From the NCBI GenBank assembly GCA_008501835.1, contig QQUB01000247.1, positions 1-6,199 of the forward strand: DNA of 6,199 nt, given 5' to 3'. The stretch comes from Bacteroidota bacterium (GTDB lineage Bacteria > Bacteroidota > Bacteroidia > Chitinophagales > Saprospiraceae). The notes beneath the pieces were generated by a model. That model was not told the DNA's origin and did no database searches. It worked only from the letters and a program-made list of their open reading frames with translations. Position 1 is the first letter of the stretch, and each line of letters starts with the position of its first letter. This document shows positions 1-4,421 of the stretch, piece by piece. The position numbers and the translations under genes are program-made.

Positions 1-140
1 TGAGCAAGGCCTTTGTCGCAGGCTCCAGTATAGGTTCCCTTGAGATTAGTAGTCATCAACCTGCATTTGTTCTGACTCATTAAAGGCAGGCTGATAAGAA
101 CAGACAGAATAATTAGCGAAATAGTTTTGAAATTTTTCAT
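1..140 (-). CDS. Exported small protein, N-terminal part, probable MORN-repeat type (partial)
   Basis: This is the 5' end of a minus-strand gene that continues past the left edge; 46 codons are visible. The protein starts MKNFKTISLIILSVLISLPL and continues MSQNKC. This is a Sec signal peptide: two lysines, then a hydrophobic stretch at about residues 7-20, with likely cleavage before Q23. No clear lipobox is present, because the Cys at 26 is preceded by QNK. Residues 34-46 read LKGTYTGACDKGLA, which matches the rhythm of MORN-type repeats (G-x-Y-x-G-x-C-x-x-G-x-A) seen in exported Bacteroidota proteins. That family call is an inference from one repeat. The start at 140 is chosen because the ATG at 157 is followed after three codons by a TGA. 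No Shine-Dalgarno is visible. The gene is not cotranscribed with the amylase upstream: a terminator and its own promoter separate them. Its function is unknown. Confidence 0.72.
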   Translation of the reverse strand, partial: MKNFKTISLIILSVLISLPLMSQNKCRLMTTNLKGTYTGACDKGLA

Positions 141-258
141 AGTCACAAGTTTTTCATTTTAGTAAAGCTCACCGGTAGAGGTTAGCAGCTTAATTCGCAG
201 CAACCGGGCTATAAGCATTTACGATAGTTCCAGAAAGGATGATGTGGTGGGTTTGCTT

Positions 259-289
259 CAAAAATACAGAAAACTTTGTAGGATTTCAA
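259..289 (-). promoter_or_regulatory. Bacteroidota-type promoter for the small exported-protein gene
   Basis: Read on the minus strand, TTG (287-289) is followed by 20 nt and then TATTTTTG (259-266). This is an exact match to the Bacteroidota housekeeping promoter form (-33 TTG or TTTG, about 17-23 nt, -7 TAnnTTTG). Transcription would start near 250-254, giving a leader of about 110 nt before the ATG at 140. The assignment is by pattern only, but both boxes and the spacing agree and the orientation suits the gene. Confidence 0.6.
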
Positions 290-314
290 TGTTCCTCATC
301 AAAGAGTTGATGTA

Positions 315-355
315 TTTGACCAACTACCATATTTTGAACGTTTCAAAAGGTCAAA
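315..355. repeat. Nested inverted repeat upstream of the small-gene promoter
   Basis: Two perfect 7-bp dyads sit one inside the other. The outer is TTTGACC (315-321) with GGTCAAA (349-355). The inner is TTTTGAA (332-338) with TTCAAAA (342-348), around a CGT centre. The inner right arm abuts the outer right arm, while 10 nt separate the two left arms. It lies about 25 bp upstream of the -33 box on the minus strand, so a regulator site is possible. A hairpin in a readthrough transcript is an alternative. No T-tract follows it, so it is not a terminator. Confidence 0.5.
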
Positions 356-371
356 GTGTGATATTAATCAG

Positions 372-393
372 GGAGTTGTTTTGAAACAACTTC
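372..393. repeat. Short palindrome just beyond the amylase terminator
   Basis: GTTGTTT (375-381) and AAACAAC (384-390) flank a two-base centre. The symmetry extends outward to 372-393 with one G/T pair. Two unpaired bases are too few for an RNA hairpin loop unless the inner pairs open, so a DNA-binding dyad is more natural than a second terminator. Its role is unknown. Confidence 0.4.
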
Positions 394-396
394 AAC

Positions 397-438
397 AAAA
401 AAGGCCAGGATCAACATAAATTATTGCTGATCCCGGCC
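397..438 (-). terminator. Rho-independent terminator of the amylase gene
   Basis: Read on the minus strand, GGCCGGGATCA (428-438) pairs with TGATCCTGGCC (403-413). This makes an 11-bp stem with one G-U pair and a 14-nt loop, followed directly by six Ts (397-402). It begins 34 nt after the amylase TGA at 473-475. The five Ts at 442-446 on the plus strand could give weak function the other way, but the plus-strand stem has an A/C mismatch and nothing upstream on that strand needs it. Confidence 0.88.
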
Positions 439-472
439 CCGTTTTTATCTCGCGAAGAGCTTACTCAAATTA

Positions 473-3400
473 TCAATAAAGAACAATCCTGCCGCCTTTT
501 TGCTTTTTGCCTTGAGTGATGCGGAAAAAATATGTTCCGTTTGGTAATTCAGGCAATTGAACGATTTTATCGCCAATGACCAATTTTGCAAACACCACTT
601 TTCCATTGATATCAAAAAGATCAAAAGCGAAATCTCCCGGAAAATCACTGAGATTGAGATATCCGCTGGTCGGATTCGGGAATACTCTGGCCTGAGCAGC
701 TTCATCCCAGTTTTCAACCGAATTCGTTCCTTCATTTCTGATAAAGAAATCAAGATTTGAAGCGATGAAACCGTTTTCCAGTTCTCCGGGAGTTCCGGTT
801 CCCTTTTTACTTCCATCAGCACTTCTGAAAACTGCTGCAAGCCAGTAAGGGAATTCTCCTGTACCCAACCCATAGTAAGTCTTTGGTACCAGGGTAATCT
901 CCCACATATCAGTTGCTCCAGGCACCGGGCTCATCTGGCCTACGCCGTCATCTTGTCCCCAGTTTCCAACAGCATTATCCCAAGCGGAGGACTGTGGATT
1001 TTCGGTATCAACAGTGCCCATACTACTGTGAATGTAAACCTTATCTTCGCCTACGAGTTCACGGTTTCCTTGTTTGGCATTAAAGGTTATGGTAATTTCT
1101 GTGTCTGGGTCAAAAGCAGGCGGGTCGATAGTAATAAATGGCAGCCCGGAAGCTACATTTCTGTAAACCCAGCCATTTCGGAATCCCATTCCAAGGTTCT
1201 CATTGGTTGCATCGCGGAAATACATGCCCAGTTTATAAATGTCCAGGTCTTCAGGGATACTGTAATAATCAGCAGGCGTCAGGGTAATTTCCCAAATGTC
1301 TTCCTCAACTTCCGTCATCTCCCCAAGGCCATCATCTACAAGGTTTCCTACGATATTAGACAAATCTGTACTATCCGGATGATCGATGAGTACTCCGGAA
1401 TGGATGTAAACCTTTTCTGCCCCTACCAAACCGTTTGTTCCATTGGGATTTGCCTTTGTAGCATCAAATCTGATAGTGATTTCATCATTTTTTGTAAATG
1501 GAGACGGAGTGATGATTACCGGATCTTCAAAGATTTCTACCACACCTGGGAATCCATCTGAAATTTTCTCTGATGTATAAATATGCCATTCTCCTGCTTT
1601 CAGATTGATCAGATCGTAGATATTTTCAACGGTGATTGAATCGCCGGAAAAGTAATCATACCATATTCCCTCCTGGGCAAATTGTGGAGAAATATCTGCT
1701 GCCGTCAATCCAAAATTTCCAATAACCAACAGGTCAACGCCATCTGTATTATATCCCAATCTACGAGTGGCTCCGGTGTAATCATGATTGATATCGGCAG
1801 ACGCTAATGCTTCTGCTCCAACCTGGTGTCTCACATCCATGATGCCGACATAAGCATCATAAATGTACTGCCTGAGGCTATCTTCGTAATACCCAAGACC
1901 ATCCGGTCCCCATGGCAGCGGTTTTGCACCGGTACGTCCGTTGAAATTTATATCGATATCATAACCCAGTTCATCAAATTGCCAGATCATTTTAGGCCCG
2001 GGGAAAAGGAAGGTAAATGCGGCCAGCATTTTGGCTCTTTCGTACATGATCAATGGATTTTTCACATCATAACTTCCATTGGATTGTCCTTCTGTCAAGG
2101 CATGTTCAGCAACTCTTCTTTCATCATGACTATCGAAATAGGAAACGTGTGTCTGCGTATTCATACCACTAAAGGTGCCTCCTGAAGCTCCATTCATGGC
2201 CGGCACATAATCATAACTCCTGTTTCGCCATAATTTCATGCCATAGTCCGATAATTGTGCTTCCTCACTGGCAGGTCCCCAGTGTTCAAGAATGACATAA
2301 GCCTCCGGATCAACTTCCCATATCTCGTCAGCCATTCGTTTGAGGATGTTGATCCTCGACTGATCAAACCCGTCAATACTTCCTCCCGGAGCGTAATTTG
2401 TGAAGCCTTTTGTGAAATCAAATCTGAATCCGTCAAAATGGTATTCTTCGATCCAATAAGCATTTACCCTGTCAATGAAGGCCTTGGTATATTCACTTTC
2501 ATGATCGAAATCATAACCCCATTGAAAAGGACCAACATAATCTTTATTAAACCAGGGGTTATCAGTGGCAGGGGTCCATGTATCAAAATCAAAATACATT
2601 TTCACCATTGGGTTGTGAAAATATGCGTGATTCAAAACTATATCAAGAATCACTGCCATACCTTCCTGGTGAGCAGCTTCAATAAATGCTTTCAAATCAT
2701 TTTTGGTACCGTAATATTTATCCGGAGCAAAATAAAAGGAAGGATTATATCCCCATGAATCGTTGCCTTCAAATTCATTGATGGGCATAAGTTCAATGGC
2801 TTCGACGCCCAATCGTTTGAGATAAGATAGTGAGTCAATGAGATCCTGATAGGAATGTGATTTCAGAAAATCCCTGACATGCAATTCATAAATAACTAAA
2901 TGATCAATATCCGGTCTCTGCCATTCATCTTCGGTTGCACTCCAGACATAGGGCTCTTGTCCCGTTTGCAAAACGGTAGCCACACCCAATTCCTGCCGGC
3001 TATATTCAGGTAAGTTTGGGTATAAATCCGGTTCGATCCAAACATCGTTCCAGGGGTCTGCCGTCTTATCTGCATAAGGATCGCCCACAGTATGAATGCC
3101 ATCCACCCAATATTGGAATACATACTCTTCCATTGGTGTAAGGCCGTTTATTTCCAACCAGAACTTTTCCCCATCAGGTGTTTTTTTCATCAAATAGGTT
3201 TCCTCAACACTCCAATCCGTAAAATCTCCCACCACGTAAACAAAATCTTTTCCGGGGGCTTCCAACACCAACGTTACGCTGGTATCATCTCCCTCATGAT
3301 AATTAATTCCCAAATCAACTCCTTCAGGAAGGGCTTCCACTTCCGAATCACCGATGAGCACAATAGGATAGATCATGCTTGTTTCCACATCCTCCCCGTT

Positions 3401-4108
3401 TACAGTAGCCGTGATTTTAATATCGAGATCAACTGAAGCATCCACGGTATAATTATAGGCGATAGTGGTGCCCGAGGTCACGCTGGTTTTTTCTTCATAT
3501 CCACTACCTTCATCAATCCAGATTTTCATGGAGGTCACATTAGAGGAAGCATATGCTTCAATGGGTACGGTTACTCCCTGATCCAAAAAAGCAAATCCTC
3601 CATATGGAGCGACCGGGCTGGAGATACCCACAAAATTCTGAGCATTCAGATCTACATAGATATCCAGATTGGAGGTCACCGTGCCCCAGCCGTACTGTCC
3701 AGCAGGAAGGGTTCCTTTTGTAGAGCCATCGGCACTTCGAAAAACGCACGAAATCCTGAAAATGGTTTCTGACTCAGCGACGCCAAAATACGCTCTTAAG
3801 GTTGGCGAAAATGTTATTTCCCACTTATCCGTTTCCCCTGCAACCGGCATCATTTCACCGACGCCATCATCCAGTCCCCAGTTCCCGATTACGTTATTCC
3901 AGTCTGTTCCATCAGGGCCACTCAGTACGACTCCATGGTGGACGTATACTTTTTCAGCCCCAACGAGCTCCCCATTGCCTTCACTAGCATCAAATATCAA
4001 GGTTACTTCTTCATCAGCTCCAGCATTCGAAGGATCTAAGTATACCATTTGAGCTGGCAGCAATTGAAACGTGAAAACAATTGTAATTAAAGCGATGAGA
4101 TGCTTCAT
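473..4108 (-). CDS. Secreted GH13 alpha-amylase family enzyme with T9SS sorting domain
   Basis: A complete 1211-residue gene ending in TGA. It should hydrolyse or rearrange alpha-glucosidic bonds in starch- or glycogen-like glucans outside the cell. Domains: signal peptide 1-20 (MKHLIALITIVFTFQLLPAQ); module R1 about 22-152; Ig-like beta domain about 160-252; CBM48/isoamylase N-terminal-like domain about 278-345; GH13 barrel about 403-770; C-terminal beta domain about 780-845; modules R2 864-985 and R3 990-1124; T9SS type A tail from about 1138, with VFPNPTSG near its start and GGRIVLY at the end. The four GH13 regions are intact: DIVLNH (489-494), GFRFDF with nucleophile D564, VILEHW with acid/base E608, and FDSHDE with H661 and D662. 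Exact specificity (endo-amylase, debranching or transferase) cannot be read; the CBM48-like domain and MPINEFEG (441-448) also occur in debranching and branching enzymes. The sequence around E608 and the '-DYGMKLW-' stretch after it resemble T9SS-exported Bacteroidota amylases. The start has no Shine-Dalgarno, but the signal peptide follows at once. No transporter or regulator gene is adjacent. Confidence 0.95.
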   Translation of the reverse strand: MKHLIALITIVFTFQLLPAQMVYLDPSNAGADEEVTLIFDASEGNGELVGAEKVYVHHGVVLSGPDGTDWNNVIGNWGLDDGVGEMMPVAGETDKWEITFSPTLRAYFGVAESETIFRISCVFRSADGSTKGTLPAGQYGWGTVTSNLDIYVDLNAQNFVGISSPVAPYGGFAFLDQGVTVPIEAYASSNVTSMKIWIDEGSGYEEKTSVTSGTTIAYNYTVDASVDLDIKITATVNGEDVETSMIYPIVLIGDSEVEALPEGVDLGINYHEGDDTSVTLVLEAPGKDFVYVVGDFTDWSVEETYLMKKTPDGEKFWLEINGLTPMEEYVFQYWVDGIHTVGDPYADKTADPWNDVWIEPDLYPNLPEYSRQELGVATVLQTGQEPYVWSATEDEWQRPDIDHLVIYELHVRDFLKSHSYQDLIDSLSYLKRLGVEAIELMPINEFEGNDSWGYNPSFYFAPDKYYGTKNDLKAFIEAAHQEGMAVILDIVLNHAYFHNPMVKMYFDFDTWTPATDNPWFNKDYVGPFQWGYDFDHESEYTKAFIDRVNAYWIEEYHFDGFRFDFTKGFTNYAPGGSIDGFDQSRINILKRMADEIWEVDPEAYVILEHWGPASEEAQLSDYGMKLWRNRSYDYVPAMNGASGGTFSGMNTQTHVSYFDSHDERRVAEHALTEGQSNGSYDVKNPLIMYERAKMLAAFTFLFPGPKMIWQFDELGYDIDINFNGRTGAKPLPWGPDGLGYYEDSLRQYIYDAYVGIMDVRHQVGAEALASADINHDYTGATRRLGYNTDGVDLLVIGNFGLTAADISPQFAQEGIWYDYFSGDSITVENIYDLINLKAGEWHIYTSEKISDGFPGVVEIFEDPVIITPSPFTKNDEITIRFDATKANPNGTNGLVGAEKVYIHSGVLIDHPDSTDLSNIVGNLVDDGLGEMTEVEEDIWEITLTPADYYSIPEDLDIYKLGMYFRDATNENLGMGFRNGWVYRNVASGLPFITIDPPAFDPDTEITITFNAKQGNRELVGEDKVYIHSSMGTVDTENPQSSAWDNAVGNWGQDDGVGQMSPVPGATDMWEITLVPKTYYGLGTGEFPYWLAAVFRSADGSKKGTGTPGELENGFIASNLDFFIRNEGTNSVENWDEAAQARVFPNPTSGYLNLSDFPGDFAFDLFDINGKVVFAKLVIGDKIVQLPELPNGTYFFRITQGKKQKGGRIVLY
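476..697 (-). other. T9SS type A C-terminal sorting domain coding segment
   Basis: This encodes residues 1138-1211 of the amylase. It begins with AQARVFPNPTSGYLNL and passes through LFDINGKVVF and LPNGTYFFRITQGKK to GGRIVLY. This order (PNPxxG, then D.xGK.V, then L..GtYf.ri, then a basic KiV-like end) is the type A sorting domain of Bacteroidota. It directs outer-membrane transfer after Sec export and is usually cleaved. Together with the signal peptide it places the enzyme at the cell surface or in the medium. Confidence 0.93.
737..1141 (-). repeat. Accessory module R3 coding segment (third copy)
   Basis: This encodes amylase residues 990-1124. Landmarks shared with R1 are DPxxxxxDxEiTitFxA, ELVGxxKVYiH, a Trp-Asx-Asn segment (W1043), VGNWGxDDGVGxM (W1050), WEITLxPxxYYG, VFRSADGSxKGT and SNLDFFI. 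It is visibly closer to R1 than to its neighbour R2. The fold is probably an all-beta sandwich; carbohydrate binding is an inference from its placement in a glucanase and its aromatic positions. Confidence 0.8.
1154..1519 (-). repeat. Accessory module R2 coding segment (divergent second copy)
   Basis: This encodes amylase residues 864-985. It keeps the frame of the repeat: NDEITIRFDA, GLVGAEKVYIHSGV, VGN..DDGLGEM, WEITLTPADYYSIP and MYFRDA. The two tryptophans of the GNWG region in R1 and R3 are L916 and L923 here, one residue is missing after L923, and the RSADGS segment is replaced by RDATNEN. It is the most divergent of the three copies. Confidence 0.75.
3653..4045 (-). repeat. Accessory module R1 coding segment (first copy)
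   Basis: This encodes amylase residues 22-152, immediately after the signal peptide. It has DEEVTLIFDAS, ELVGAEKVYVHHGVV, TDWNNVIGNWGLDDGVGEM (W70, W77), DKWEITFSP, CVFRSADGSTKGT and SNLDIYV. The same landmarks recur in R3 near the C-terminus, so copies of one module bracket the catalytic part of the enzyme. I do not recognise a named family with certainty. Confidence 0.8.
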
Positions 4109-4421
4109 GGTTCTATCGATTTTTTTGTTAGGTTGCTTTACTAATTTTGAAATTGATCTACTTTGAAATCAACTGAGATCCAAAGTTAGTGTATATTTTA
4201 CAAAAAGTAAAAAGTCCTTTGCGGTTTTTGTCGCAATTCCAACAAATTACAGTGGGGTTTTGCTCATAATTTTTGCTCAAACCTTTATTTTATTGACTAT
4301 CCCAGAGATTATTTTTAAATTGTCTATGCTAATTCCACAACGAGTTTGGAGTTTTTGACCTCCATAAAATTCAACTCTCTTTAATCAGTAATTTCGAATT
4401 CAACCAAAACAACCTTCATTC
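4109..4421. other. Divergent intergenic region between amylase and phosphoesterase genes
   Basis: This 313-bp AT-rich region carries the start signals of both divergent genes. Toward the amylase there is a TAACTTTG box (4181-4188, minus strand). The octamer TTTGAAAT occurs twice, at 4146-4153 and 4162-4169, in what would be the first part of the amylase leader. Toward the phosphoesterase there is no exact TAnnTTTG; the closest is TAATTTTTG (4267-4275), with one base too many. A weak hairpin with TGGAG (4347-4351) and CTCCA (4360-4364) lies in the probable phosphoesterase leader. No small ORF or RNA gene is convincing here. Confidence 0.6.
4181..4188 (-). promoter_or_regulatory. Candidate -7 box of the amylase promoter
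   Basis: On the minus strand this reads TAACTTTG, an exact TAnnTTTG. It would start transcription near 4172-4176, about 65 nt before the ATG at 4108. The partner box is weak: the only TTG-like element nearby (TTTTTG, 4201-4206) is 12 nt away, too close for the usual 17-23. It could still be used with an activator, but this is a tentative call. Confidence 0.35.

Larger units (their letters stand above)
141..472. other. Intergenic region between amylase 3' end and small exported-protein gene
   Basis: This is 332 bp without a credible gene. From right to left it holds the amylase terminator (403-438 plus its T-tract), a 7-bp-arm palindrome (375-390), a nested inverted repeat (315-355) and a Bacteroidota-type promoter (259-289). 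It ends with a leader of roughly 110 nt before the ATG at 140. The leader (141-250) shows no recognised riboswitch or tRNA fold that I can identify by eye. Confidence 0.7.

Noticed and set aside
445..873. A 142-codon minus-strand open frame overlapping the amylase 3' end
   Set aside because: It is a shifted reading of the amylase C-terminus. The amylase frame there gives a textbook T9SS sorting domain, and the shifted frame gives no domain. The frames at 2236-2463, 2896-3123 and 3558-3749 are rejected for the same reason.
953..1561. A 202-codon plus-strand open frame opposite the amylase
   Set aside because: It lies wholly antisense to modules R2 and R3 of an intact, motif-rich gene. Its translation has no recognisable domain and odd, low-complexity composition. 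The same holds for the other open frames at 557-760, 1826-2185, 2255-2758, 3092-3436, 3669-4052 and 3802-3987.
4293..4319. TTGACT (4293-4298) with TTTAAA (4314-4319) as a sigma-70 promoter for the phosphoesterase
   Set aside because: The 15-bp spacing and the poor second box are weak, and Bacteroidota promoters use a different consensus. I report no promoter for this gene.
4347..4377. Stem TGGAG/CTCCA with outer GAGTT/AACTC before the phosphoesterase gene, considered as a riboswitch or attenuator
   Set aside because: The stems are only 5 bp each with an 8-nt one-sided bulge and no T-tract. This is within chance for such a region and matches no RNA family I know.
473..4421. A polysaccharide utilisation locus or functional link between the amylase and the phosphoesterase
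   Set aside because: No SusC/SusD-like pair, hybrid sensor or ECF sigma factor is present. The two genes only share a divergent intergenic region, which alone is not evidence of common function.
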